Of a stretch of 64,000 nt of DNA, positions 24,742 to 32,387 are shown in pieces. This DNA is from Haematomicrobium sanguinis DSM 21259 (GTDB lineage: Bacteria; Actinomycetota; Actinomycetes; Actinomycetales; Micrococcaceae). The first letter of the stretch is position 1. Each line of letters starts with the position of its first letter. Made by a program: the position numbers and the translations under genes. The notes beneath the pieces are model-generated. The model worked only from the letters and a program-made list of their open reading frames with translations. It was not told where the DNA came from and made no database searches. The stretch covers positions 248,001-312,000 of the forward strand of contig NZ_JIAG01000001.1 in assembly GCF_000688395.1 (NCBI RefSeq), given 5' to 3'.

Positions 24742-25485
24742 CTACGCGCCCGGTAAATTCGCCGCTTTGGCGAGCAATGGCGCGTTGGGCTCATGGTACC
24801 GAACCGATCTGAGCGCGCCATCCAGGAATTCAAAACTCGTGATGGACGTGAGTGTGCACTCGCGCTTGCGGGGATCGTGTGGCAGCGGGCGGCCCTCGGC
24901 GGCCAACCGGGTCACCCAAATGGGTAGCTGGTGCGAGACCATGACAATATGGGCGCCACCCGGCTCGCGTTGCGCGACGCCAGTGCCGCGCGGAGTTTCA
25001 GTGCCGTGCGGGTCCTCAGTGCCGTGCGGGGCACCCGCGCTCTCCGCCGCTACTCTCGCGCGCTCCATCGCCCCGCGCATCCGCGCCACCTGCGCCCGAT
25101 ACGCCTCCCCCCACGATGGCCGAAACGGATTGACCAAATACGGCCAGTGCCGCGGATTGCGCAGCTCAGAGGTGATCCCAGAAAGCCCTTCGAAATGATT
25201 CTCGGCCTCGATAATGTCCGGCTCCTCGCGCACCGGAAGCCCAAATGCTTGCGCCAGCGGGGCCGCCGTCTCCTGGGCCCGCTCCAGCGGCGAGGCGTAC
25301 ACCGCAACGAGTCCGGTGCCCCACGGCCGCCCGGCCTCCGCCGCCTCGACGAAATACCGAGCCACGCCTTGGGCCATCCGCCGCCCCAATTCGGAGAGAT
25401 GAAAATCCGGCAATCGCCCGTAGAGCACTTTGTCAGGATTGTGGACCTCGCCGTGGCGGATGAGGTGGATCGTTGTCAGTGGCAC
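24742..25485 (-). CDS. histidine phosphatase (phosphoglycerate-mutase-like)
   Basis: 247 residues. The RHG motif (IHLIRHGEVHNPDKVLYGRL) gives the nucleophile His10, with the ER-box (YASPLERAQETAAPLA) and the second catalytic His in VMVSHQLPIW. Small cytosolic phosphatases of this type act on sugar phosphates or other small phosphoesters; the substrate is unknown. Residues about 150-172 contain three imperfect copies of a hexapeptide P-(H/R)-G-T-(E/G)-x, encoded by an 18-bp tandem repeat, in the loop before the second His. The nearby cytochrome operon suggests an association but no function. Confidence 0.85.
   Translation of the reverse strand: MPLTTIHLIRHGEVHNPDKVLYGRLPDFHLSELGRRMAQGVARYFVEAAEAGRPWGTGLVAVYASPLERAQETAAPLAQAFGLPVREEPDIIEAENHFEGLSGITSELRNPRHWPYLVNPFRPSWGEAYRAQVARMRGAMERARVAAESAGAPHGTEDPHGTETPRGTGVAQREPGGAHIVMVSHQLPIWVTRLAAEGRPLPHDPRKRECTLTSITSFEFLDGALRSVRYHEPNAPLLAKAANLPGA
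24978..25033 (-). repeat. 18-bp in-frame tandem repeat in the phosphatase gene
   Basis: CAGTGCCGYGCGG recurs three times at 18-bp spacing (24979, 24997, 25015). It encodes PRGTGV, PHGTET and PHGTED in the loop before the catalytic VSHQ strand. Length variation would be tolerated in frame. Confidence 0.7.
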
Positions 25486-25574
25486 GCTCCAAGTTTGTCA
25501 AAAAATGTCGAACCCTCTGGAATAAACATGCGTTTGCATGGATTATGGTTCCTGAGGGCGGGACATAAACGCCC

Positions 25575-25595
25575 CTGTTGGACCTGGTCCAACAG
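25575..25595. promoter_or_regulatory. perfect 21-bp palindromic operator upstream of yceI
   Basis: CTGTTGGACC, T, GGTCCAACAG: perfect 10-bp arms. It sits directly 5' of TATACG (25597-25602), a possible -10, so it would overlap the -35 region. The TTGGACC...GGTCCAA dyad is of the kind bound by MarR- or GntR-type dimers; no regulator gene is adjacent. Confidence 0.6.
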
Positions 25596-25633
25596 ATATA
25601 CGATTGACCAAAATCACACTTATAGGAGACTTC

Positions 25634-26185
25634 ATGTCACTCCCCACCGGCATCACTCAAGGCACCTGGAACCTGGACCCCGCCCACAGCGACATCAGCT
25701 TCTCGGTTCGCCACGCAGGCATTTCCAAGGTCCGCGGCAGCTTCAAAGACATCAACGCGCAGCTCAACGTCGGCGAGACCCTCGAGGACTCCTCGGTCAC
25801 CGCCGAACTTAAGACCGCGAGCATCGACACCCGTGACGAAAACCGCGACGGCCACCTCAAGTCCGGCGACTTCTTCGACTCCGAAAACTTCCCGGCCATC
25901 ACTTTCAAGAGCACTGAGATCTCCGGCAGCGGCGGAAGCTACGACATGACCGGCGAACTCACCATTCGCGACACCACCTCCACCGTGCAGGTCGAGGTGG
26001 AATTCAACGGCGTCGCCATCGACCCGTTCGGCAACACCCGCGCGGGCTTCAGCGGCGAAACCACCATCAACCGCAAGGACTTCGGCCTGACCTGGAACGC
26101 CGCACTGGAAACCGGCGGCTTCCTGGTCGGCGATAAGATCACCATTTCCATCGACGCATCTTTCATCGCGCCCAAGGCTGACTAG
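25634..26185 (+). CDS. YceI-family lipocalin-like protein
   Basis: 183-residue YceI protein with an eight-stranded barrel that binds polyisoprenoid or similar lipids. Diagnostic segments are GTWNLDPAHSDISFSVRHAG, VRGSFKDI, DENRDGHLKSGDFFD, FPAITFKS, GELTIRDTT and FSGETTINRKDFGLTW. There is no signal peptide, so it is cytoplasmic, as in other actinobacteria, where it may serve quinone or isoprenoid handling; the link to the menaquinone genes nearby is inference. AGGAG lies 5 nt before ATG 25634. A hairpin follows the stop. Confidence 0.9.
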   Translation: MSLPTGITQGTWNLDPAHSDISFSVRHAGISKVRGSFKDINAQLNVGETLEDSSVTAELKTASIDTRDENRDGHLKSGDFFDSENFPAITFKSTEISGSGGSYDMTGELTIRDTTSTVQVEVEFNGVAIDPFGNTRAGFSGETTINRKDFGLTWNAALETGGFLVGDKITISIDASFIAPKAD

Positions 26186-26197
26186 TCGCCTAGCGTG

Positions 26198-26220
26198 AAT
26201 TACGACGGCGCGTGCTCACC
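26198..26220 (+). repeat. dispersed 22-bp element copy downstream of yceI
   Basis: ACGACGGCG at 26202-26210, then CGTG and CTCACC, preceded by AATT. Its core forms the left arm of the hairpin 26203-26237, so here the element is paired with its own reverse copy. Confidence 0.65.
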
Positions 26221-26237
26221 GCGAGCACGCGCCGTCG
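26203..26237. terminator. 15-bp-arm hairpin after yceI
   Basis: 26203-26217 pairs with 26223-26237 (arm CGACGGCGCGTGCTC) around ACCGC. It follows the yceI stop by 18 bp and likely ends that transcript, though no T-run follows. The left arm is a dispersed-element copy. Confidence 0.65.
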
Positions 26238-26351
26238 CCATATGCTGGGGTACTTTGTGCGAATTTTGTGGCGCTGGTTCGCCATAAGTACGGGCTAAAC
26301 GGGTAGTGTTTTCAGTATCCGAATGTCCCAGAAGCACAGAAAGTGTGAGAC

Positions 26352-27038
26352 ATGAGCACTCCACCACAAGAACCCACGAACCCGCAGGACCCCGCCGCTG
26401 GGGCGAACGGCACTCCTGCCAACCAGCCGCAGTACGGCCAGACGTCACAACCTTCGCAACCGCAGTACGGCCAGCCCGCCGCAGGCCAGGATGCCGGTGC
26501 GTCCTACAACTACCCGGGCGCAAACGAAGCCGCCGCACCCTACACCCCGGGCGCGTATGGTAACGGAGCTCCCGCTGGCCCCGTTGCCACACCCAAGTAC
26601 GTGAACATTGCGTTTTGGCTGTACCTGGCCGCGGCGGCGCTCTTTATTATCGGCGGCATCGTCAACATTCTTGCCATTAACTCACCGACTGGACGCGATC
26701 TCATCCGCCAGAGCATTGAGACCTCGAACCAGACCGTTCCGGCCGGCACCTCGATGGAAGAAGTCATCAACATTGCCGTCGGAGCTGGCACCGGCTTCGT
26801 GATCTTCATGATGATCATTGTGGCGATTTGCTACCCGTTGTGGGCAGTCTTCTTCCGTAAGGGCAAGGGCTGGGCTCGCATTATGGCGACCATCTTCGCC
26901 GCAATTGCGATCTTCATCGGCTGGGTTTTGGCCGGTGCGATCTTCGGGACCATCGCGATCATCCTGGGCATCGTCGCGGTGATCTTGCTCTACATCGGCG
27001 ATTCCGCGCCGTACTTCCGCAAGGCGCCTAAGTACTAA
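26352..27038 (+). CDS. four-helix membrane protein with Pro/Gln/Tyr-rich N-terminal tail
   Basis: 228 residues. Residues 1-78 are low-complexity and hydrophilic (repeats such as QPQYGQ), then four membrane helices: about 83-105, 140-163, 175-197 and 198-220. This tail-plus-tetraspan arrangement is common in actinobacterial envelope proteins, often annotated DUF4064-like. No catalytic motif is seen and the function is unknown. It ends convergent with rex, 18 bp apart. Confidence 0.75.
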   Translation: MSTPPQEPTNPQDPAAGANGTPANQPQYGQTSQPSQPQYGQPAAGQDAGASYNYPGANEAAAPYTPGAYGNGAPAGPVATPKYVNIAFWLYLAAAALFIIGGIVNILAINSPTGRDLIRQSIETSNQTVPAGTSMEEVINIAVGAGTGFVIFMMIIVAICYPLWAVFFRKGKGWARIMATIFAAIAIFIGWVLAGAIFGTIAIILGIVAVILLYIGDSAPYFRKAPKY

Positions 27039-27056
27039 GCCGCACGGGCCTCAACA

Positions 27057-27746
27057 CTAGAGGGCGTGGGACTCCGGAACATCCGGGTCCTGCGCCCTTT
27101 GTGCGTGATAGGCCAAGATCTGCAATTCCGTTGCGACATCGACCTTGCGCACTTGGACGTGCTCGGGCACCTGCAACACCACCGGCGCAAAAGACAGAAT
27201 GCTGGTGATCCCGGCGGCCACAATCCGATCGGCCACCTCTTGGGCCACCGCGCCAGGCACCGCCAACACCGCCATATTGACCCGGGTCATACTGAGTACC
27301 TGCTCCAATTGACTCATCGGTGCGACGCGCAAGTATCCGATCTCGGTTCCGACTACCAGCTGATCGGCGTCAAAAATGGCGGCCACATCAAATCCGCGGG
27401 TCCCGAAACCGCTGTATCCCGCGAGTGCGCGGCCCAAGTTACCGGCACCGATAATGGCAACCCGCCACTGCTGGCTCAGTCCCAGCACGTGCGAGATTTC
27501 CGTCATGAGCACCTTGACGTCATATCCCACGCCGCGCGTTCCATAGGTCCCCAGGTGTGAGAGGTCACGTCGCAGTTGCGGCGAATTGACCCCGGCCGCC
27601 TCTGCGAGCTCTTCCGAGGACACCCGCTCAACCTCGTCAGCGAGAAGGTTCGTCAAGACGCGCAAGTAAATGGGCAAGCGCGCAAGCGAGGCGGGAGGTA
27701 TGCCGCGGGCGCGATCCTGCGCGTCAGACTCGATGCGTTCGCTCAT
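27057..27746 (-). CDS. rex: redox-sensing transcriptional repressor Rex
   Basis: 229-residue repressor that releases DNA when NADH is high. It has an N-terminal winged helix (SSEELAEAAGVNSPQLRRDLSHLG, about 43-66), the invariant GTRGVGYDV link, a Rossmann fold with GAGNLGRALAGY starting near 100, and a C-terminal swapped helix. It normally controls respiratory genes; cytochrome biogenesis, lactate oxidation and menaquinone genes are all within 20 kb. Its ATG overlaps the stop of the glutaredoxin-like gene (ATGA). Confidence 0.95.
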   Translation of the reverse strand: MSERIESDAQDRARGIPPASLARLPIYLRVLTNLLADEVERVSSEELAEAAGVNSPQLRRDLSHLGTYGTRGVGYDVKVLMTEISHVLGLSQQWRVAIIGAGNLGRALAGYSGFGTRGFDVAAIFDADQLVVGTEIGYLRVAPMSQLEQVLSMTRVNMAVLAVPGAVAQEVADRIVAAGITSILSFAPVVLQVPEHVQVRKVDVATELQILAYHAQRAQDPDVPESHAL

Positions 27747-28018
27747 GCGCTGCCCAGTTCCGCGCGCACCAACCGCTCCAGCCGATCGGGGTCAATGGTC
27801 CAAAAATCGCGCTGTATGCCGTTAATAAACACCACGGGAATCTCCTCGGCGTGCCGTTCCATCAACTCGGCTTGATCCTCCGGACCCCACTCTTCCCACG
27901 GCACCCCCAGCGAGAGCGAAACGGCGGCGACCACGCGACGCGCGTCCTCGCACAAATGGCATCCCGGCTTGGTCAATAAGCTCACTCGGGGAGGTGCCGC
28001 CGCGTCCATCTCACTCAT
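27743..28018 (-). CDS. glutaredoxin-family protein
   Basis: 91 residues with the thiol motif KPGCHLCEDA (Cys20, Cys23) and the downstream IPVVFINGIQ strand carrying the cis-Pro: a DUF836/glutaredoxin-like thiol oxidoreductase. The ATG at 28018 is used because everything upstream in frame lacks domain character and is antisense to the HAD gene. Operon with rex, overlapping by 4 bp; this grx-rex pairing is conserved in actinobacteria. Confidence 0.85.
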   Translation of the reverse strand: MSEMDAAAPPRVSLLTKPGCHLCEDARRVVAAVSLSLGVPWEEWGPEDQAELMERHAEEIPVVFINGIQRDFWTIDPDRLERLVRAELGSA

Positions 28019-28077
28019 ACTCTCAACAATACTCACGAGTTCCGGGTCCACGAATCGGGCGCGATACCATTGGCTAT

Positions 28078-28893
28078 GTGCCTGAGCCCACCGGACAAAC
28101 TTTGCCACTCGTGGGCGGCACCCTACCTCGAAACGCCGAAGCGGCGTTCTTCGACGTCGACAACACCCTGATGCGCGGGGCGAGCCTCTTCCATGCGGCA
28201 CGCAAAATGTATGAGCACCGCGCCTTCACGCTTGGTGATGCGGCCGGCTTTGCCTGGAAACAATTCCTCTTCTCCTTGCGCGGCGAGAACCTCGACCACG
28301 TCAATTCCATCCGCGACAGCGCACTGGGCATCATCAAAGGAGTCAAGCGCAGCGAAGTGGCGCACGTCGGCGAAGAGGTGTTTGACGAGATGATCTCCTC
28401 GCGTATTTGGCCCGGCGCCCGCGCCCTGGCCAATCAACACATCCAGTCCGGTCGGCGGGTGTGGCTTGTCTCGGGCACCCCGATCGAAATCGCCGGCGTC
28501 ATTGCCGACAAATTGGGACTCACCGGCGCGCTCGGCACCGTGGGCGAAGTCCTCGACGGGGTCTATACCGGCAGACTGGTCGGTGACTTTTTACACGGCC
28601 CGGCCAAAGCAGCAGCCGTCCAAGATCTCGCCGAACGCGAGGGGCTGAACCTAGAGAACTGCTGGGCCTACTCGGACTCGCACCACGACCTACCTCTCTT
28701 GACAATGGTCGGGCATCCCGTCGCCATCAACCCGGACGCCAAGCTGCGCAAATACGCAAAAGAGCATCGCTGGCCGGTTTACGATTTTCGCTCCGGCACC
28801 CGCGCGGCGACCTGGGGACTCAAGGCCGCAACCCTTGGCGGGATCGTTTACGGCGTTGGCAAGGGCGTACGGCTGGCTCTTCGGCGCCGTTAA
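28078..28893 (+). CDS. HAD-superfamily IB hydrolase (SerB-like)
   Basis: 271 residues. HAD motif I AAFFDVDNTLMRG (nucleophile Asp26), motif II RRVWLVSGTP, and motif IV ENCWAYSDSHHDLPLL. The C-terminus is a short hydrophobic/basic tail. Resembles actinobacterial phosphatases annotated as phosphoserine-phosphatase-like (subfamily IB) that dephosphorylate serine or lipid-linked substrates; the true substrate is not known. GTG 28078 has TACCAT ending 7 nt upstream, consistent with leaderless initiation, and diverges from the glutaredoxin gene. Confidence 0.88.
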   Translation: MPEPTGQTLPLVGGTLPRNAEAAFFDVDNTLMRGASLFHAARKMYEHRAFTLGDAAGFAWKQFLFSLRGENLDHVNSIRDSALGIIKGVKRSEVAHVGEEVFDEMISSRIWPGARALANQHIQSGRRVWLVSGTPIEIAGVIADKLGLTGALGTVGEVLDGVYTGRLVGDFLHGPAKAAAVQDLAEREGLNLENCWAYSDSHHDLPLLTMVGHPVAINPDAKLRKYAKEHRWPVYDFRSGTRAATWGLKAATLGGIVYGVGKGVRLALRRR

Positions 28894-28960
28894 CGGCCCA
28901 CCCCGCAGGCGCTCGAAGCACCCCCGCCATCCCCAGCAATGCTCGGCCAAGGCGGGGCCG

Positions 28961-28983
28961 CGCCGTCGTTCTTAAAACAACAA
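28961..28983 (-). repeat. dispersed 22-bp element copy after the bS22 terminator
   Basis: Minus strand AAGAACGACGGCG, then CGGC and CCCGCC. It immediately follows the bS22 terminator and lies in noncoding DNA between convergent genes. Confidence 0.65.
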
Positions 28984-28984
28984 A

Positions 28985-29008
28985 CCCCGCCGTTTTCGGG
29001 CGGGGCTT
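28985..29008 (-). terminator. Rho-independent terminator of the bS22 gene
   Basis: Minus strand: GCCCCGCC, loop CGAAAAC, GGCGGGG, then TTTGTTGTTTT. Stem of 7-8 GC pairs with a U-rich tail starting 10 nt after the bS22 stop codon. A textbook intrinsic terminator, in contrast to the long palindromes elsewhere. Confidence 0.85.
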
Positions 29009-29018
29009 GGTCAGCGCG

Positions 29019-29117
29019 CTACTTTTTATTGCGGCGCTGGTGGCGTGTGCGGCGCAACAGCTTGCGGTGCTTTTTCTTAGCCATCCGCTTGCGACGCTTC
29101 TTAATAACTGAGCCCAC
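29019..29117 (-). CDS. bS22/AURKAIP1-COX24-type small ribosomal protein
   Basis: A 32-residue, extremely basic peptide (starts MGSVIKKRRKRMAKKKHRKL, ends RRNKK). It matches the actinobacterial AURKAIP1/COX24-domain protein that sits near the 30S decoding centre (bS22). GTG 29117 gives the conserved MGSVIKKRRKRM start. Too short for most gene callers. A clean intrinsic terminator follows, and the BldC-like gene lies upstream on the same strand, as in other actinobacteria. Confidence 0.93.
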   Translation of the reverse strand: MGSVIKKRRKRMAKKKHRKLLRRTRHQRRNKK

Positions 29118-29195
29118 TCAAGTCCTCACAGGTGTATTCGACGGTAAAACAGTCCTTAACAGCCTACATTCTTCGCGGCAAAAGCCCGAATGCGC

Positions 29196-29402
29196 TTATC
29201 CGGTCCGTCCCTCGCGCACGGTCGAACGGCGCAAATACTCCTGGACCGCGGTGTCCGGCACCCGGAAGGAACGGCCCACTTGGATCGCCGGAAGCGAGCC
29301 CGAATGGATCAGCCGGTACACGGTCATCTTGGATACGCGCATCATTGCGGCAACTTCCTGAGCCGTCAAAAACGTCGACTCGGCATAAGGTCTTTCAGCC
29401 AT
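29196..29402 (-). CDS. BldC/excisionase-like helix-turn-helix protein
   Basis: 68 residues, almost entirely one MerR-type winged HTH: FLTAQEVAAMMRVSKMTVYR then LIHSGSLPAIQVGRSFRVPD. Such proteins (BldC-like) bind DNA as head-to-tail arrays and regulate development or stress genes in actinobacteria. ATG 29402 follows GGGGAAG by about 5 nt; an upstream extension is not conserved. 78 bp before the bS22 gene, a conserved neighbourhood. Confidence 0.85.
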   Translation of the reverse strand: MAERPYAESTFLTAQEVAAMMRVSKMTVYRLIHSGSLPAIQVGRSFRVPDTAVQEYLRRSTVREGRTG

Positions 29403-29520
29403 AATCTTCCCCAGAGCGTGCCTTGGCAGGCGGTGATGATGCGCGTTGAGCGCCATGAATCTGTTTGTCACTCTAGTGGCAAATGGGACAAAAGTTAATG
29501 CGCGAACAAAATTTGTCCGT

Positions 29521-30297
29521 TCATGACCGCCCGTGCGTGACCCGATAGAAGCCCTCGATATGGGCTTGCAGGAGGTGTGCGGCATCCTCGCGGCGGCCGT
29601 CAATGAGGGCGTCGAGAATCGCGCGATGCTCGCGGTCGAGTCGGTCGGCGAGCTCGGGCCAGTCGGTGATTCCCGCGATCGATTCCAAGGTGTAGTGGCG
29701 CACCGATTCGCGCAGCCCGCTCATCAGCGCATGTACGACGGCGTTGCCCGCCGCCGCGGACAAGGTTACGTGAAATTCGGCGTCCAGGGCGAGGAAATCG
29801 GTGGGGGTCGAAGGGGCCGGGTCGCCTTCCTGGGGGCGCTGGGGGCCTGCGGGGTTTGGCGTGGCTGGCGGGTTGGGCGCGGCTGCGGGGTTGGGCGAGG
29901 TTGCGCTGGGGTCCATGCGGTGCAGTATCTCGGCGGCTTCCTGCAGCGCGGGGTGGGCCGAGTCAGCGTGCTCGGCCGCCCAGGTTTCCAAAAGCACTCG
30001 CGTTTGGACGATGTCGGTGAAGGGAAGCGTCGCGGAGGCGAGGTGTAGCTTAAGGGCGGAAGCGAGCGGAATGTGCGGGTCGGCGGTGATAATGGTGCCG
30101 GCGTTAGCGCCGCTCCCGGTCGCGGCCCGCACCAAGCCCATGGCCTCCAGGATGCGCACGCCTTCGCGCACCGAGGGGCGGGACATGCCCAGCCGCTCCG
30201 CCAGGTCGCGCTCGGAGGGGAGGCGCTGGCCGGTGGAGAGGGTGCCGTTTCTCAGGTTGTCCTCGACCCACTGCAGCAATTGTTCGTGCGACTTCAC
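29521..30297 (-). CDS. lldR: FadR-subfamily GntR regulator (LldR-like)
   Basis: 258 residues. N-terminal winged helix (LSTGQRLPSERDLAERLGMS then RPSVREGVRILEAMGLV) and C-terminal FCD ligand domain (DAEFHVTLSAAAGN, EHRAILDALIDGRREDA). A Pro/Ala-rich insert (about residues 132-160) separates FCD helices. GTG 30297 is fixed by TAGAAT (30305-30310) 7 nt upstream. It is divergent from lldD, and a perfect TGGTCAGACCA site at the lldD promoter matches the LldR box, so it most likely represses lldD in the absence of lactate. Confidence 0.85.
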   Translation of the reverse strand: MKSHEQLLQWVEDNLRNGTLSTGQRLPSERDLAERLGMSRPSVREGVRILEAMGLVRAATGSGANAGTIITADPHIPLASALKLHLASATLPFTDIVQTRVLLETWAAEHADSAHPALQEAAEILHRMDPSATSPNPAAAPNPPATPNPAGPQRPQEGDPAPSTPTDFLALDAEFHVTLSAAAGNAVVHALMSGLRESVRHYTLESIAGITDWPELADRLDREHRAILDALIDGRREDAAHLLQAHIEGFYRVTHGRS

Positions 30298-30304
30298 CCT
30301 CCCG

Positions 30305-30310
30305 ATTCTA
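30305..30310 (-). promoter_or_regulatory. -10 hexamer of the LldR-like gene (TAGAAT)
   Basis: TAGAAT, 7 nt, GTG 30297 on the minus strand; leaderless spacing. It decides the start codon among several upstream in-frame candidates. Confidence 0.6.
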
Positions 30311-30395
30311 CGAGCCGCCGTCCCGCGTGCCCGGCGCCGCGCCCGCGCGCAGTCCCCCGCGCCGTCCCCCGCGCGCCTTGGCTCTACTCCCTCGC

Positions 30396-30456
30396 GCCGA
30401 AACGGCACATATTCCGCTAAAGAGGGCGTCTTTAGCGGAATATGTGTCGTTTCGGC
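30396..30456. repeat. long inverted repeat in the lldR-lldD intergenic region
   Basis: 26-bp arms 30396-30421 and 30431-30456 with one mismatch and a 9-nt loop (arm starts GCCGAAACGGCACATATT). Unlike most other long palindromes here, it lies between divergent genes, upstream of the lldD promoter, so a terminator role is unlikely. Confidence 0.85.
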
Positions 30457-30477
30457 GAAGGGGGTCGGTGCGATATT

Positions 30478-30494
30478 CTGTGGTCAGACCACAG
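30478..30494. promoter_or_regulatory. LldR operator at the lldD promoter
   Basis: CTGTGGTCAGACCACAG is a perfect 7-3-7 palindrome containing TNGTNNNACNA, the LldR consensus of corynebacteria and enterics. TATTCT (30474-30479) just upstream is a likely lldD -10, so the operator covers the transcription start. Confidence 0.75.
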
Positions 30495-30545
30495 GCGGCC
30501 TTAGCCGCCCCCCACACGCTTCGTGACTCTGCAAGGTGAGACCCG

Positions 30546-31796
30546 ATGACCAATCCACACACCCCTAAACCCACACCCGAGGCGCTGCGACGCCGGATTC
30601 CCGATATCAAAACATTGGCCGAAGTGATGAAGTTCAAGGCTCCGACCCTGGATTTCAAGAAGCGACGGCTTCAAGAGGCGCACACCGTGTGGGACTTGCG
30701 ATCTATCGCCAAGCGACGCACGCCCAAAGCCCCGTTCGATTACACCGACGGCGCGGCCGACGGCGAAATCAGCATCACCGGTGCCCGCGACTTGTTCAGC
30801 AAGGTGCAGTTTGTGCCGTCAGTGCTCAACGACGTAACCGAAGTGGACCTCTCGGTGGAGATTCTGGGCAAGCGCTCCGCCATGCCGGTGGGTATCGCGC
30901 CGACCGGGTTTACCCGGCTGATGCAATCCGAGGGCGAGTACGCGGGAAGTTCCGCCGCCGAAGCGGAGGGCATTCCATTTTCGCTCTCCACCTTGGGGAC
31001 GGCGTCGCCCGAAGATGTGGCCGCCCACGCGCCGCACGCTCGCCGCTGGTTCCAGCTCTATGCGACTCGAGATAAGGACCGCAACGCGAGCCTTATCCAA
31101 CGCGCCGCGGACTCGGGTTTCGACACGCTCATGCTTACTGTCGATACCGCAGTCGGCGGCAACCGCATCCGCGATCTGCGCAATGGCATGAAGATGCCGC
31201 CGCAGCTCACGCTCAAGACCGTTTTGGACGCGTCTTACCGCCCGGCATGGTGGTACAACTTCCTAACTCATGCGCCACTGGAGTTCGCCTCGCTCTCCCA
31301 CTTCGATGGAACCGTGTCTGAGTTGCTGACCTCAACATTCGACCCGGGCCTCAGCTTTGACGACGTTGCTTGGTTGCGCGAGAACTGGAAGGGCAATCTT
31401 TTGGTCAAGGGCATCCAGAATGTAGATGATGCTCGCCGCAGCATGGACGCCGGGGCCGATGGCGTCATCCTGTCCAACCACGGGGGGCGGCAGCTTGATC
31501 GTGCACCGATACCATTGCAACTTGTCGCACCCACCCGAAAGGCGCTGGGCGAGAAGGCGACCATCATTATGGACACTGGAATCATGCACGGCGCCGACGT
31601 GTTGGCGGCGATAGCGGCGGGTGCCGACTTCACGCTAGTGGGGCGCGCGTACCTCTTTGCTCTGATGGCTGGCGGCGAGGCGGGAGTCTTGCGCATGTTG
31701 GAGATCTTGCGCGGCGAAATGACCCGGACCTTGAAACTCATGGGCGTGACGCGCGTGGAGGATTTAACCCCGGATCACGTACGCATCCCCGACTAA
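30546..31796 (+). CDS. lldD: quinone-dependent L-lactate dehydrogenase (alpha-hydroxy-acid oxidase family)
   Basis: 416-residue FMN enzyme oxidising L-lactate to pyruvate and reducing menaquinone at the membrane. Family motifs: FDYTDGAADGE, GIAPTGFTRLMQSEGE, WFQLYATRDKD, LTVDTAVGGNRIRDLRNG, LVKGIQNVDDA and SNHGGRQLDRAP with the catalytic His and the substrate Arg. Diverges from its likely regulator. Not membrane-spanning; peripheral. The downstream palindrome ends the transcript region. Confidence 0.9.
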   Translation: MTNPHTPKPTPEALRRRIPDIKTLAEVMKFKAPTLDFKKRRLQEAHTVWDLRSIAKRRTPKAPFDYTDGAADGEISITGARDLFSKVQFVPSVLNDVTEVDLSVEILGKRSAMPVGIAPTGFTRLMQSEGEYAGSSAAEAEGIPFSLSTLGTASPEDVAAHAPHARRWFQLYATRDKDRNASLIQRAADSGFDTLMLTVDTAVGGNRIRDLRNGMKMPPQLTLKTVLDASYRPAWWYNFLTHAPLEFASLSHFDGTVSELLTSTFDPGLSFDDVAWLRENWKGNLLVKGIQNVDDARRSMDAGADGVILSNHGGRQLDRAPIPLQLVAPTRKALGEKATIIMDTGIMHGADVLAAIAAGADFTLVGRAYLFALMAGGEAGVLRMLEILRGEMTRTLKLMGVTRVEDLTPDHVRIPD

Positions 31797-31802
31797 TTCC
31801 CG

Positions 31803-31862
31803 TCTATGTAGCGCGACACGCCGAAGGAAACGCGGTTTCCTCGGCGTGTCGCGCTACATAGA
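31803..31862. repeat. long inverted repeat between convergent lldD and the ArsR gene
   Basis: Left arm 31803-31830 and right arm 31836-31862 pair over 27 bp with one bulged A; loop CGCGG. Arm starts TCTATGTAGCGCGACACG. It fills the convergent intergenic space and lacks a T-run, so it may be a bidirectional terminator of unusual type. Confidence 0.85.
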
Positions 31863-31867
31863 TGGGG

Positions 31868-32338
31868 TTAGGGGTCCTCGCGGCGGCGTCGCAGCTTCGG
31901 TAAGTGTGAAAACAGATCGGCGGCACGTTCGGCGGCACGCTCGACGGTGCGTTGAAACTGTTGCTGGACGCTCGGGTCATTTGCGTCCAGTCCAGAAAGA
32001 TCCGGCTCCGCCTCCGCAATCGTTGCGGCCGGAGTCGCAGCCGGGACATCACGGAGCGGTTTCGCGACCGACGCTGGGCGCACACCAAAGTTCGCGAGCC
32101 ACGCGGAAACCTCGCCAAGCGGCGCCTTGTTGAGCGAATAGAACCGCCGTTGGCCGTCGGCTCGCATCGTGACAAGCCCGGTTTCGCGGAGCAATTTCAG
32201 GTGCTTGGAAACGGTTGGCTGACTGGCGCCGAGCTCATCAACGAGCTCTCCTACGGCAAGGTCACCCTCGCGCAACAAGCTAAGAATCTGTCGGCGCGTG
32301 GGATCAGAAATTACCGCGAAGACGTCGCTGCTGCTCAT
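31868..32338 (-). CDS. ArsR-family transcriptional regulator
   Basis: 156 residues. A full ArsR winged helix is at the N-terminus (FAVISDPTRRQILSLLREGD, VDELGASQPTVSKHLKLLRE, RRFYSLNKAPL). It is followed by an Ala/Pro-rich linker and an acidic/basic tail ending RRRRE. No cysteine metal-box is seen, so it is not an obvious arsenic sensor. TATGGT ends 6 nt before the ATG (leaderless). An ATAT-N4-ATAT dyad lies just upstream and may be its own operator. Target genes unknown. Confidence 0.85.
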   Translation of the reverse strand: MSSSDVFAVISDPTRRQILSLLREGDLAVGELVDELGASQPTVSKHLKLLRETGLVTMRADGQRRFYSLNKAPLGEVSAWLANFGVRPASVAKPLRDVPAATPAATIAEAEPDLSGLDANDPSVQQQFQRTVERAAERAADLFSHLPKLRRRREDP

Positions 32339-32387
32339 TTCATAACCATATCTGCATATTTTTGGCCGGGCTAGACAGTGACGGCTT

